This document shows positions 29,676 through 39,618 of a stretch of 39,618 nt of DNA, one piece after another. Source of the DNA: Tieghemiomyces parasiticus (taxonomy: Eukaryota > Kickxellomycota > Dimargaritomycetes > Dimargaritales > Dimargaritaceae). The notes below the pieces were generated by a model. That model did no database searches. It was not told where the DNA came from and worked only from the letters and a program-made list of their open reading frames with translations. Location: NCBI GenBank assembly GCA_027575765.1, contig JANBPT010000381.1, forward strand, positions 1 to 39,618, read 5' to 3'. Position 1 is the stretch's first letter. Each line of letters opens with the position of its first letter. Both the position numbers and the translations under genes were made by a program.

Positions 29676-31539
29676 GGCGGGAAGTGCTATGCTATGGTTC
29701 GAAGGGTAAAGGCGTGCTGCCGGTGAGTAAGGTGGTGCGGCGTCGGGACGCGAGGGAGGGGAGAGACCGGGTGCGACGTTAGTGTGGTTAACAAATGACC
29801 GTCAGTGGGGATGGATGTACAAAAAATAAAAGGCAGGAGCACAATAGGAAAAGTCGAGCCACGGGTGAGGCGTTTGGCCAGTAGAAGTGGTACAGGTACC
29901 GCTCGTCGACAGTAGCGGAGATGAGGATGCTAAGGCCGGGGTTATAGGCAAAGGAGGTGGGAGGCCTGAAATGGAGAAGCTGAAGACACAAAGTACGTGA
30001 AGCCACCGGGCCTAGAAAAGCAGTTACACACAACACGGACAGGGGATAGTGCAGAGGAAAATAAGGAACCGTGCGGCATTAAGTAGGGCTATACTGACGG
30101 GAAAGTAACGAGCATGGACCTACCAACTGCTGGCCAATGATGCGGCATTTATATGGGTTCTACGCCATACAGATGTGGGCGTAGTGTGATGGGCGGTGAG
30201 CGCCAAAAAAATAATCAAGAACCCCTCCTCCCCAATTTCACACCACCGCCCTTATCCAATGTAGGGCCCAGGCCTTGGGGATCAGGAGGGGAGCAGGCGA
30301 GGCAAAACGGCGAAAGGGAGGTATATACACCATCCGTACAGACCAGTCGTTGCTCTTCCTCTTAATCCGACAACGAATGAGAAGGAGATGGACTGGGGAT
30401 AGGATCGGCAAACCGAGGTGTGTATTGTGTGCGTGAGCCCAACTCCCGTGAAGCAGGCAGCAGGCCATCAAGAGCGGCCGGCAGGAGCGAATCATTGTGA
30501 GATGGGGGACAGACCGCGGATCACCACCCCTCCTCTCCAGCCCGTCGAGTGAACGGCTAATCGCGGGGTCTTATAATTGACCTCCTCCACCCCCCGCTGC
30601 CTTTCCGTGAAATGGATAATGGACTCCAGTGACCATCAGTAGGGTCCCGCATACTCCACTTCGAGCCCGTAGGGCACCGGGTCCCACCTGGCCGTTGCTG
30701 GGATATTAAAATGAGAGTTAAGGAAAGGGGAGTCGGCGGAGCTCGCCCGATATTGTTTTCATTCTTTTAATGAAAAGGCATTTTTGCAGATACTCAGCGT
30801 GAACTTGGGGCCACTAGCCATGAGTCCGCCGCCCCAGACAAGAGAACGAATGAACCTGCTGATCGTTCCTTATGCCTTGGCTAGGATTTCTCTGCCAAGG
30901 TGCCTCGCCCTCTCTTCCCTCGCCACATCGTCTCCGCTACCTACAGCTGCTGACATCCACTCTTCGTCTCGGTTGTGAGGGTGGCTGTATGTAACATAAG
31001 AAGACAGGTGGATAAAAAGTGACTAGGCATCGTGTGCAGTTGGCCGTATGAAGGCTATTGGGGAGGGTAGTGCAGCCTAGACAGGAAGGAAACCTGCAGC
31101 AACGCTAGCCCACCGTCATTCAGAGAGAGAGAGAGAGTGTGTGTGTGTGTGTGGGGAGGGGGTGGGGGTGGGCCGAGGAGAGCAGTAATGAATAGGAAGT
31201 ACCACCAAGCAGCGAGGGGACATCCCATTGGCGCGGAGTCAAAATATAACCAACGCAGAGGGTGCCAGGTTTTTGTTAAGAGTAAAGCACATTGTAACTT
31301 TGTGCCCCATGGATGTGCACGAATAGGCGCAATGGTCCCAGCTAATAGTCGGGTACCCAAAATTATTTAATATCTACAAGAAGAGAAAGACCAGCAGCGC
31401 CGGTAGAGTTGACGGGCTCCGCAATGTCATGACAAACTGCTAAATGTGCCAGCTAGAGTCTAAAAGGGACTTGGTCGTTTCATAAATTCAATTTTAGTAT
31501 GCAGTAAACTACACCGATATTGTCGACCCAAATTGCCAG
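29676..31539. other. Intergenic region with a compound microsatellite
   Basis: The first 150 bp is the probable promoter of the glycosyltransferase gene. Beyond it only short open frames occur, none convincing. An (AG)n(TG)n tract lies at 31122-31152. Confidence 0.5.
31122..31152. repeat. Compound microsatellite (AG)8(TG)7-8
   Basis: AG dinucleotides at 31122-31137 followed by TG dinucleotides to about 31152, then a G-rich tract. Confidence 0.9.
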
Positions 31540-32698
31540 CTACTTTTCCTGCATGTAGCTGTCCATTTCAGCATCCAAGTCCTCTTTAGACGGGGCCGGA
31601 CGGCGCTCTGAAGTACGAGCACCACTACCGCTGCGGCCAGATCGGTCCTGGCGCAGGTCACATGTGGTGACACCGGGGGCTGACCGACGGGATAGATCGG
31701 CCGAACGTAGAGCAGGAGCGGTAGCCATGTCGGGCAGGGGGGCCGCGCCCAGCCGCGAAAATACCGAGGAGGCCCCGGTGATGGAAACGTGCGAGAGACG
31801 TGGTTGGGATTTGACAGAGCCCACGTAGGGACGGATATGAATTGAACGGCCTAGCGGGAAATGTAAAAAATAGGGATGATACGCGAGGTTAGGATTGGGG
31901 CCTCCTGGCGACAGGCGTGGCTATGTACACCCTGCGCTTGGGGAGGAGGGGGAGGGAGAGAGGTCAGGGACTCTTGTTTGTGAGGAACCCCCTCCCCCAA
32001 GAAAAAAATGTACCCCGCTCGTGACACTTACTGGAGATACCGTGAACTCGCTCGCCATCCAACGTGGTCAGCGCTTGCTGGGCGTCCTGGGCGGTCATGA
32101 ACTCCACAATAGCTTGGCCCGTACTACGCCCCTCGAGGTCAAACTGCATGACGATCTTTTTCACGGGGCCAATTTGACGAAACTCTTGGGCGACGTCTTC
32201 CTCCTGGGCCGACCGGTTTAGGTTATCCACAAAAACCATCGTGGTCTGCGTCACCGCCGTTGTCTCGTCGCCGCTCGGCGCTGGCATGGGGCCCGCGGTT
32301 AGGAACGGGTTGTCAATGACGGGGGCAGAGGGCTGGGGCGCATGGCGGTCACGGCCGCGGCCACCGCGACGGTTGTTAGACCGGCCCTCTTCGGGCGAAG
32401 CCGAATGGTCGCGGTTAGATGAGGAGTGGTCCGCCAGCACCACCCGCCGGGATGTACCGACATCATCTTCTTCGTAGAGATCGTGCTGCCACCGTTGATT
32501 GCGACGACCACCACTGTCAGCTGGCAAGGTACGACGCTGGCGACGGTAGGGGCTACCGCTGTTGTTGTCGCGGTCGCGGCGACCCGATCGCGCAGCATTG
32601 CCCTCCCTGCGAGGCCGTTGGCTCTGGCGCGATCGGTGTTCCTTGGTCACAATATCGTCTAGGGACATGGCGAGCGGGTCGGCGATGGGTGGCGCCAT
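31540..32698 (-). CDS. YRA1: Yra1/ALYREF-like mRNA export adaptor (REF family)
   Basis: Exon 1 is 32698-32032 and exon 2 is 31850-31540, joined A|GC over a 181-bp intron with a GTAAGT donor and a CCGCTAG acceptor; 325 residues. The N-terminal MSLDDIVTKE (11-20) matches the UAP56/Sub2-binding box of REF proteins. A long RG/RS/RD-rich region follows. One RRM spans about 153-228 (RNP2 MVFVDNL, RNP1 STGQAIVEF). The C-terminus LDAEMDSYMQEK matches the second helicase-binding box. REF proteins are TREX subunits that hand spliced mRNA to the export receptor in the nucleus. The order of parts is canonical, although the N-terminal spacer is long. The ATG context ACCATGGCG is good. The symbol is assigned by homology of motifs, not a database search. 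Confidence 0.9.
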
Positions 32699-32785
32699 GG
32701 TGCCTGGGATGAGTAAGAGGGGTTAAGGAGGGTAGCGGGAATGAGAAGTTAGAATGAGAAGGAATACAGAAGTGGCAGAATAGCG

Positions 32786-32792
32786 ATTTATA
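32786..32792 (-). promoter_or_regulatory. TATA box of the Yra1-like gene
   Basis: TATAAAT on the minus strand about 90 bp before the ATG. A second TATA-like site (CTATAAAATA) lies about 600 bp upstream near 33294-33303 and could mark an alternative start or a separate transcript. Confidence 0.5.
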
Positions 32793-33502
32793 TGGGTGAC
32801 AGGCGAATACACGTGTAGGACAGCGAGCAAGTGGGGTGACGCGATGGCTTACGGGCTGGGTAATGGGCTGAAGTTTATCATTTTGCGCTCGCTTGGCACC
32901 TATGGCGCGGTGTACCACAATTCCCAGGGCCAGCTAGCGTAGTAGTAGGGTGTTTGGGAGTGCGAATGGCGCATCGGTTGTCATCACGTATGGCACGTAT
33001 TTCCGTCAGCAACGCCCAGTGCTGCTTAGTTCTGAGTATTATACTGTAAACTGCCGAGTTTGGCCCGACTTGGTGTGTGTGTTTTTTTGTTTTTCCATGG
33101 CCTCCTTTGCACGGGGCATCGCGCGTTGCAGTATGGCTGCGAGTGACCCACATGACACTGTCTGTGACCCAGGTCTGCCAACCCTCCCACGGTTTGTCGG
33201 TGAGGGGATGTACCAGCTTACATCCAGCTGCAGTTGAAATAGCACCAAGGTTGAGGCTGTCGACCGTTGAGAGTACGCTGGTCCCCACCTCGTATTTTAT
33301 AGCCAGACTAGGGGTCCCGGTTATACAACAGAGCCAACATTATTATAGGCTAGCATGGCGAATAGACACGTAGGTATTTAATGTAGAGTATAGGAGAAAA
33401 ACGGCCAACAAATACAGGGCAAAAGGAGAAAAGTAAAAACAATCATGTAGATAATTAGTGCAAAAGAGCCATTATTCCGAAGGGGTTCGCTACCTGTCGT
33501 GT
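32793..33502. other. Region between the Yra1-like and Pmp3 genes
   Basis: A minus-strand TATA-like CTATAAAATA near 33300 is followed about 180 bp later by an ATG at about 33121 opening a lysine-rich 26-codon frame (MPRAKEAMEK...). This might be a leader exon or a small gene, but no continuation is clear. Longer frames on both strands overlap each other and are not supported. Confidence 0.4.
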
Positions 33503-33691
33503 TTAGATGACAATGATAAGGGCGTAGATAATGGCGGGAATAACACCCAGAATCCACAAGATGACGCTGATGAGGAGCTCCAAGCCGCAGCCGCGGTGGA
33601 GGAAGACGGCCACTGGGGGTAGAATAACAGCGAGGATGATCTCGAGGATGTAGGTCAGGGTGGAGCGGGTACGACGGACGACGGGTGCCAT
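33503..33691 (-). CDS. PMP3: Pmp3/UPF0057 plasma-membrane proteolipid
   Basis: A 62-residue protein starting MAPVVRRTRS. The frame extends upstream to 33766, but the ATG at 33691 (context GTGCCATGG) gives the family's usual length. Two membrane segments surround the Pmp3 signature: ILAVILPPVAVFLHRGCG, then ILWILGVIPAIIYAL. Pmp3 proteins sit in the plasma membrane of fungi and plants and influence cation tolerance and membrane potential. The basic N-terminus is somewhat longer than in yeast. No intron. A TATA run lies about 185 bp upstream. Confidence 0.93.
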   Translation of the reverse strand: MAPVVRRTRSTLTYILEIILAVILPPVAVFLHRGCGLELLISVILWILGVIPAIIYALIIVI

Positions 33692-33874
33692 GGTGATAGA
33701 GTGGGGTGTGGAGGAGGGAGGGAGAGGAGGTGAAGAAACAGATGAGAGTGTAATGTACAAGACCAAGAAAGGTTGCGAGGTTCGAGTAAGATGGCGTGGC
33801 AGTCAAGTACCGACGAATGTGTGTATGGGAGAGAGTGTGTGTGTCAGACTATAGGTGGGCGGGGGGGGGAAGGA

Positions 33875-33882
33875 TATATATA
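33875..33882 (-). promoter_or_regulatory. TATA box of the Pmp3 gene
   Basis: TATATATA on the minus strand, about 185 bp before the ATG at 33691. Confidence 0.6.
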
Positions 33883-35017
33883 CACCAAGGTTTCACATCA
33901 ACGGGTTGCAGCAGGATCGAGCCAGGTGGATGCGCCAGAGCATCCCTGCACGGTTTCCAGTCTCGGATAGGGGTGGTGGCAGTATGGATTTATCGTCTGA
34001 CTCGAAATGACGCGACGTCAGAGGTTGGTGGAGAGGGCGGCTCGTCAAAAAGAACAAGATGGGGTAGGGTTAAGCGCATACACAGCATACGCGGGCGTCA
34101 GAGGGACAGCGGTATCAGCATAGATGTCGATGACGTCGCAGGGCATACACGATTAGAAAAGTGGGAATCCGCACGTAGCTGTGGTGCTAGAAATGGCTTG
34201 CCTGTCTGCGGCAGAGGTGGGTTGCAGCCCTCCTCCCCCATTCGCTCAGGACTGGAGAATGGGCCAAACCAAACGACGTCACCGGGTCAAGCGCTGGTTA
34301 GGGTATGGGAGCTGACAGGTGGAGGTGGTACCGTAGTGCGGCACACCCACCATTTTTAGTGGGCGTCCATTCGGTGGATAGGCAACCCAGAAGGAAGGAG
34401 TGATATGATGGTGTCACTTGGGGTCCGATTCCGGTGGGCGGGGGGCGGTGTCACTTGGCCTTTTCTTACTCATGCAGTCCTAAGACTCGAGTCCGCCGCT
34501 TGGCTCCCGCCACATGGACAAACCGCCTCGAGGTCGACACCACCTAATCGACGCTGTTTCCACCCCTCCGCTGCCTCTATGCAGGCCGTGCAGCTGCAGA
34601 CTACCTGCACGGTAGCGCACATGTCCCCTTTGATTCTTTACCAAAGTATGTTGCGGTCGAGCCTAATTATTACCGAGCCAGGTGGTAGCCAGAGGCGTCG
34701 AAGGAGGGAGGAGGGATTGGAAATAGAGGATGCGCGTGGAGCGTATAGAAGAGGCGAGACCGCGAGGATCGGTGCTGAGATCTCATGCATAGGTTCTTTG
34801 CACGGCTCGGCCTGCCGACCGCACACCCCCCGGCAGCCACTATCGTCACCAATCCCTCCTCGTCGACAATAGCGAACCCCTCCCCCCTTCACCCCGCCTG
34901 AAGCGGCACGCCTATCTCTACCTACCCACGTTTCAAAGCGCTTGGCCCTACCCGTACGGTCAAGGTCAAGCATCAGCCTTCCGGGGGAGGGGGGTTTCCC
35001 TGCTGACGGGGCTTAAT
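33883..35017. other. Region with overlapping unsupported frames
   Basis: Plus-strand frames at 33796-34359 and 34405-34872 and a minus-strand frame at 34638-34973 overlap one another or the Pmp3 promoter. None has a recognisable domain, signal peptide or splice structure. The sequence is moderately GC-rich, so long chance frames are expected. Confidence 0.45.
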
Positions 35018-35857
35018 CTAATTCCACTGACCAACCGGGAAGCCCGGCCTGTAGTCGCCATCCAACTGGTCCATTTTCTGCGTCAGGGCCACAACGTAAC
35101 TGGTGACGTTGTCCAAGTCGATACGGTCCTCGACAGGTCGTCCGTGATAGGCCATGGCGTTCACGGTCCGAACTTGGCGCAGATCACCGCCCTCCCGGCC
35201 TGTGGTCTTGCTGGTGGGGCTGCAGACCCTTACATGTTCACAATGATTTCACTGTGGCCTGCTGGCCATCGAGCATGCCCTGTTACACGATGATGTCAAA
35301 TGTTAGAGCAGGGTGTACCTAGGCGTGTAAACAATCTCTGCCTTGGGAATCACATCTTTTCCTACGGGTTCTATTGTGAATCTGCCGTCACCATTTGTCC
35401 AAGTCTCACCTCCTTAGTCAGTGGGTGGGTGGTGAACGAGTACATATTGAGGACCTTCGAATCGTCAGGTACTGTGACAGTGTGAGACTGCTGGATATAA
35501 ACACAGATTCGGCCCCACAGTGACGGGGGGCACCCCCCCCCTATTAGGGTCTATGAGGTACCCCCAAGTCCTCCGCTCTGGTAAAGAAATCTAGGACGTT
35601 TCACCGTCAATGAAGTCTGTTTCGATCACGATAAACCGGTCAGTAGTGACTTGACAGCTGTAGGTGGGGGGAATCCAGCGTAGATACCAAGTTGAGTCCG
35701 GGGGGTTTGGAAATGTGCATTACTTGGGGCCAGTGACGAATGTCATACCTCGGTATTTTCAGAGTCAATAATCTCATCACGTTCCCTCTGGCTCCTAGCC
35801 AGGCCGGAGGCTGTCTCCAGTTGTGAGGTCCGTCGGGCGCATCTTAACTAGCGGTTC
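35018..35857 (-). CDS. Multi-exon protein of unknown family; 3' exons resolved, 5' end not
   Basis: On the minus strand four segments join in phase by GT-AG introns. An exon ending at 35749 (reading NWRQPPAWLGARGN, start near 35857) is followed by 35657-35605 (CQVTTDRFIVIETDFID), 35412-35319 (GETWTNGDGRFTIEPVGKD) and 35219-35018 (ending FPVGQWN then TAG). The junctions are AG|C, G|GA and AG|C. The acceptors are CCTACAG, CTGACTAAG and CTGCAG, and the last intron (99 bp) contains CTCTAAC. More minus-strand open frames continue upstream to about 36467 and may be earlier exons, but frames change without clear introns there. The gene may be decayed or misread at G/C homopolymers near 35525-35550. 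No family recognised. Confidence 0.4.
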
Positions 35858-36467
35858 AATAATCCTACCGGAGTAGGTTGGTAGCAATAGGAGAGGTCGT
35901 TCTGGACGAGCCTTGTACGGTGGTAGAACCAGATCGACTGGCCTCCGTGGACACGCCCGTAAGCTCAAGCGCATTCTAGCTAAGTGACTAGGCCCCGGGT
36001 AATAATCACGAAAGGAAACTCTGCCCTACCCTGCAGGGCGGAGTTCTTTGGACCGAGGAGGAGGAGGGGTTAAAGGATGCCTATACTACCAAGTCTGGCC
36101 CCTAGCTATTCACGCTCGGTACCTTGGTGTACTGGACGGCCTTGTGATGGCTACATTCTCTGGATGAGGGGCCGTTCGGAACTGGCCAGCTGACTGAGGG
36201 GAGCGCCGACCGACCAGATCGGGGCTGGTCAGAGTGAAGTTGCGGCAGGTTGCTCGTCTATACTTTTTCTCTTCCCCTGGGGGGAGCAATGTTTCCACCG
36301 CGGGCATTCCTTGGCTTCCTCATAATGACCCCGCAAGGGGTGCAAGTCATTCGCTTCGTTGGATGGCGCTAGTCCGATAAGAGTCGGTGGTGTAGCGTGC
36401 GGCTTTATGGCTATGCTGGTGATTGGACAGACTGTGGAGCCGCCTGGCCCCGGTGCTGACAGGCAGA
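35858..36467 (-). other. Probable upstream exons of the 35-kb minus-strand gene, unresolved
   Basis: A minus-strand frame is open from about 36467 to 36229 (containing GHYEEAKECPRWKHCSPQ), and another from about 36270 to 36124 (containing VSWPVPNGPSSRECSHHK). A third, starting with an ATG near 35974, runs 59 codons to the TAG at 35797-35795. They look protein-like, but all three frames are fairly open here, so this impression is weak evidence. I could not connect them with convincing phase-matched introns. Confidence 0.3.
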
Positions 36468-37316
36468 CCTGAATTTAATAGTAGATTGCCTGCCACCAGT
36501 ATGTGTGCAGCCGAGCTGTGTGTGCGTGTGTGTGAGGGTGAGTACGTGTAGTAGTTTCCTCTTGCCGTGGTGGCGTAGCCGAGGTCTTCGACCCGCGCGA
36601 TGCCAAGTCAGCCCTGCCTTGCGGCTTGGCGAATTCCCCTCTCTCTCATCGGGGGGGGGTCTCGGTGGGTACTCTACCCAACTACACGTCATGCATCGAG
36701 CGACATATCATGATATTATAACTGAAGTGAGATCGCCGTGTCTTCCGGGCCATTTAATGCTAGTTATCTCGTCGCCACCCTCTCAGCTCCGTTACCTTAT
36801 CTACCCCTGCCGTTTCGCTCACGGCCACCTCTCCTCGCCCACCTGATATTTCGCTCCTGAAACCCTTCCTCTGAACAGATATCACAGGGTGTCTGTACCA
36901 ATATACACCTTGCTACTTGCCAGAGCGCCGCCTCCAACCCCTTCCCCTATCATGTGCCTTCGCCTGAGACCTCTGTTACTTTGCTAGTTATAGCCTTCCC
37001 TTCCTTACCACCTACCGAACCAGCCAAAAACGACCCTCAGATATCACCAGCGCCTGGACCCTCCAGTGGGTACATTAGTGCCGGATTGACCCCCTCCCTT
37101 CACCCATACGGATCCTTAGAGCCTTCTAGCTACTTCGCATTTCGCGCTTCCTGGCCGCATTCACCGTACTATCGCCCAGGCCGCAACACCGTACCCGTCA
37201 CCCGCGGCTTTCTTGCTCAAACTTATGCGAGGCGAAAGATCCCTTCCTTGCCGGCATACGCTCCCGCCCCCCCCTCACGCACCCAACTATAGTGAGACAG
37301 CCTAAGCCTCACAGTC
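36468..37316. other. Intergenic and 5' region of the membrane protein gene
   Basis: CT-rich on the plus strand, especially 36760-37300, as expected for a leader or promoter. A plus-strand frame at 36954-37292 lacks an ATG and ends before the next gene. It probably reflects the 5' untranslated region. No clear TATA box. Confidence 0.5.
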
Positions 37317-38648
37317 ATGCTTACCGACTTTGACAACGCGTGTCTCACACGTGACCTAAACGACAGCCTCGTTTCGTACGACGGCACACGGTTTGTGGAG
37401 TTCCTCGCCCTGGTGGTCGTCGCCGGCCCCGTAGCCTATCGCTCGCTATCTTGGCTGTACGACTGGGAGCGTGACCGTAAATCCTGGGTGGACCATTTCC
37501 ATGACACAGCCCAGGCCATCATGTACAGCTTCATTGTGTTTGTCCTGGGTAACTACGCACGCACCTTATCGTGGTGGACAGTCCTTGGCTACTTCATCGG
37601 CCTGTTTGGCTGGGCGCTGCTCGGTGAATTGCCTTTCATGAAGGTCAGCCTACCCACCTGGCGGTCATGGTCCCCCGGCGCTTGGGCCTTACATCTATTC
37701 GCCGTTGGCGCTGTGCTCACTTTGGCGGTTTTCCATTGTCTTTGGGCCTTCGAGAACAACATCTTCTGGCCGTGGTACCTCGTCGGATTGATCATTGCAA
37801 CAAGTTTTATCTGGATAGGCGTGGTGGTATCTATAATCGAGCGACGGGTTATCATTCCATGGCGGATCCAACGTCACCGCACTGGCCCGTCGCACTCACA
37901 GTCATCAGGATCGAGCCTTCCCGGGTGGTCGGGTGGGAATACGGCGGGCTTCTCTACGGCCCATCCGCTGGCATCGACAGTGAACCAGTCACCGGCAGCG
38001 ACTTCTCCACATGCCCCAAATATGGCGGGCGGAATTGGCTTACCCATGGGTCCGGACTATCCCAGCCCTGCAAACGCCATTCCTCTGCAGCAGTATCCCA
38101 CAGTTGGCCAGCCCGAGGCAGGCCATACCCCCGGCTCGGCGGCAGTTCATGGCGCCAACGACAGCAGCGGTCGCCCGACCCTCACCATCAACAAGGAACC
38201 GCTTTCCTCGACCCACGGCTCCCCTAGCACCCAGTCGTCTGCCGGCTACAATGATGCCGACGCCGCTGCTGACCTCCAACGATCTCTGACTTCTAGCACC
38301 GGGACTACCCCTGCCGCCCCCCGCACGCACCTGGTGTGCTCAGGCAAACTTAACAGCCGCTTGACCTACTGGTGGCGCCTTATCGACCCGTTAGCCCACC
38401 TCCGTCGTCGCCTCGCCGAACGTGACGCTGCTGGCACACTCGATCCCAACCTCTACCGTCGCTTCTCCGTCCACCTCCACCACTGGCAAATTTTCTACAT
38501 TCTCGCCTTCTTCACCCGATTCCCCCACACCGTCTCCCAGATTTCCGCCGGGCTTGTCCTTGGGATCTTCACTCATGGTGGGGCGGCGTATGGGTTTGAT
38601 TCGTTGTTGGAGGTGGACGAGACGGCCACTACCTCAGGCAAGTATTGA
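37317..38648 (+). CDS. Polytopic membrane protein of unknown function, 443 residues
   Basis: A single-exon frame starting MLTDFDNACL. Five or six membrane segments: about residues 26-46, 67-84, 86-106, 126-147 and 152-176, and a C-terminal pair within 393-430. Between the N-terminal bundle and the C-terminal part lies a long Ser/Pro/Gly/Thr-rich loop (about 185-330) likely to be disordered. The C-terminal part carries HLHHWQIFYILAFFTRF and GIFTHGGAAYGFDSLL; the clustered histidines could bind metal or heme. I do not recognise a named family, but the end regions look conserved in character while the loop looks free to vary. An internal membrane rather than secretion is inferred. Confidence 0.75.
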   Translation: MLTDFDNACLTRDLNDSLVSYDGTRFVEFLALVVVAGPVAYRSLSWLYDWERDRKSWVDHFHDTAQAIMYSFIVFVLGNYARTLSWWTVLGYFIGLFGWALLGELPFMKVSLPTWRSWSPGAWALHLFAVGAVLTLAVFHCLWAFENNIFWPWYLVGLIIATSFIWIGVVVSIIERRVIIPWRIQRHRTGPSHSQSSGSSLPGWSGGNTAGFSTAHPLASTVNQSPAATSPHAPNMAGGIGLPMGPDYPSPANAIPLQQYPTVGQPEAGHTPGSAAVHGANDSSGRPTLTINKEPLSSTHGSPSTQSSAGYNDADAAADLQRSLTSSTGTTPAAPRTHLVCSGKLNSRLTYWWRLIDPLAHLRRRLAERDAAGTLDPNLYRRFSVHLHHWQIFYILAFFTRFPHTVSQISAGLVLGIFTHGGAAYGFDSLLEVDETATTSGKY

Positions 38649-39539
38649 CGTATGTGTTTGTGTTGACAGCCATTGATACTTGATGATTTCGTGAAGAGCC
38701 CACACGACTAACCTTGACTACTGACCTTATCCTATTACTCGTCCTCCGGCCATTCTTGGCCCATACCACATACGCACTGCGCATCACGATTTAATCGGAA
38801 ATACTAGCTTCAGGTGAGTGGGTCTAAAGATGGGAGTCCTGTTGGTAAACAAAGCCACCGTTATTCCTCCACTATATCTACTCTTTAAGTCCTCTGGGGC
38901 TTTACTACCCCTCCATCTCTAGACCGTTTCGTGCCTTTGCATCCATTCTCCCCCCCCACACCATGTCCGAACCATCACCGCATATCCTCTGCATAGCGTA
39001 CAAATTATCTCTCCGCCACCTTTTATCACCCTCCAACCTTGTACTATACATCTTGACGCCGGCGCCCCACCCTAAGGAAAAGAGATCCGTTTACCCATCC
39101 ATATTTTGCGAACCCCCTACATAAATGCTTCACACGCTCCCCTACAATTCCCAGTCGCGCAGGTTTCTCATCATCTGGGAATAGGGAAGGGGGCTGCATT
39201 TAAACACTACCTATCGTGTAAGATTGTGCGGGTTTAACTACGGTAATCATCAAAATTCTCGACTAACAAGGTTCTCTTTTCTCATCCGTTCGCCGCTGCC
39301 TGCCCCCCCCACCTTCCACTATCATCTTCCCGCACTACCCTTACAGAACCCACCGGCCACCCCCAGTCAAAGAAGAATGCTTGACCTTGCTGAAAGAGTC
39401 GGGAATGCCACTGTTCCACTGCCTTATACACATTGTCAAATTTTATCATCGCTGGCTATTAGTATAATTAGATTCAATGTCCAACGGCCCTAGTAACAAA
39501 ATGGAAAAATATAACCAATCAAGTCAATAGGTGCTAAGC
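38649..39539. other. 3' flank of membrane protein gene and upstream of tRNA terminator
   Basis: CT-rich sequence with short frames only. No canonical AATAAA near the stop. A plus-strand frame at 39224-39493 has no recognisable content. Confidence 0.5.
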
Positions 39540-39547
39540 AAAAAAAA
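39540..39547 (-). terminator. Pol III terminator of tRNA-Lys
   Basis: Eight T on the minus strand, three bases after the tRNA 3' end, as expected for RNA polymerase III termination. Confidence 0.8.
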
Positions 39548-39550
39548 GAG

Positions 39551-39618
39551 AGCCCAATGCGGGGGTCGAACCCGCAACCTTGAGATTAAGAGTCTCACGC
39601 TCTACCGATTGAGCTAAC
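39551..39618 (-). tRNA. tRNA-Lys (CUU anticodon), truncated at the window edge
   Basis: The minus strand shows a D arm (GCTC...GAGC), an anticodon arm TGAGA/TCTCA with loop CTCTTAA giving anticodon CTT, a T arm GCGGG/CCCGC with loop TTCGACC, and a 3' acceptor strand ATTGGGC. The first five acceptor bases lie beyond the window. There is no intron. The A and B box promoter sequences are within the D and T arms. The base after the acceptor stem is T, which is unusual for this tRNA and may be part of the trailer reading. Confidence 0.93.

Noticed and set aside
33796..34359. Plus-strand 187-codon frame
   Set aside because: Covers the promoter of the Pmp3 gene in the opposite direction; Gly/Arg-rich chance frame with no domain.
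36954..37292. Plus-strand 112-codon frame before the membrane protein gene
   Set aside because: No ATG start; CT-rich composition typical of a leader region; ends 25 bp before the real start codon.

Overview
The window is eukaryotic and almost certainly fungal. Genes are short, with spliceosomal introns (GTAAGT-type donors, CTAAC-like branch points), TATA boxes about 175-200 bp before start codons, an assembly gap of ten N, and a Pol III tRNA gene at the right edge. Recognisable housekeeping genes are a Yra1/ALYREF mRNA-export adaptor, a Pmp3-type membrane peptide, a GT25-like glycosyltransferase and tRNA-Lys(CUU). I cannot name the species; an early-diverging, possibly symbiotic or parasitic fungus is a guess based on the many orphan secreted proteins.

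Left part (about 2.0-16.1 kb): two head-to-tail copies of a roughly 7-kb unit. Each carries a TATA-driven, two-exon gene for a secreted protein of unknown family, followed by two possible short two-exon genes and a second TATA promoter at the unit's end. In copy 1 the secreted-protein gene has one in-frame TGA and the third small gene is frameshifted. In copy 2 both are open, and the secreted protein has gained an array of 13-residue repeats interrupted by the assembly gap. Copy 2 also holds a roughly 395-bp insertion that looks like a solo LTR. Between the copies, the start of exon 2 differs by about 16% in DNA, mostly at amino-acid-changing positions, while the promoter differs by about 3%. 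This is the pattern of diversifying selection on a host- or rival-facing protein.

Middle part (16.7-27.4 kb): a series of unrelated, mostly unrecognised genes. They are a possible two-exon minus-strand gene, a 71-residue secreted peptide, a cysteine-containing multi-exon gene found only by splicing three frames together, a 330-residue acidic intracellular protein, and a 227-residue secreted protein with 14 mature cysteines. Long stretches between them show no convincing gene.

Right part (28.8-39.6 kb): the conserved cell-biology genes (GT25-like glycosyltransferase, Yra1-like factor and Pmp3, all minus strand), a partly resolved multi-exon minus-strand gene at 35.0-36.5 kb, a polytopic membrane protein on the plus strand, and the truncated tRNA-Lys. 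The window therefore runs from a fast-evolving, duplicated secretome-like block into ordinary chromosome.
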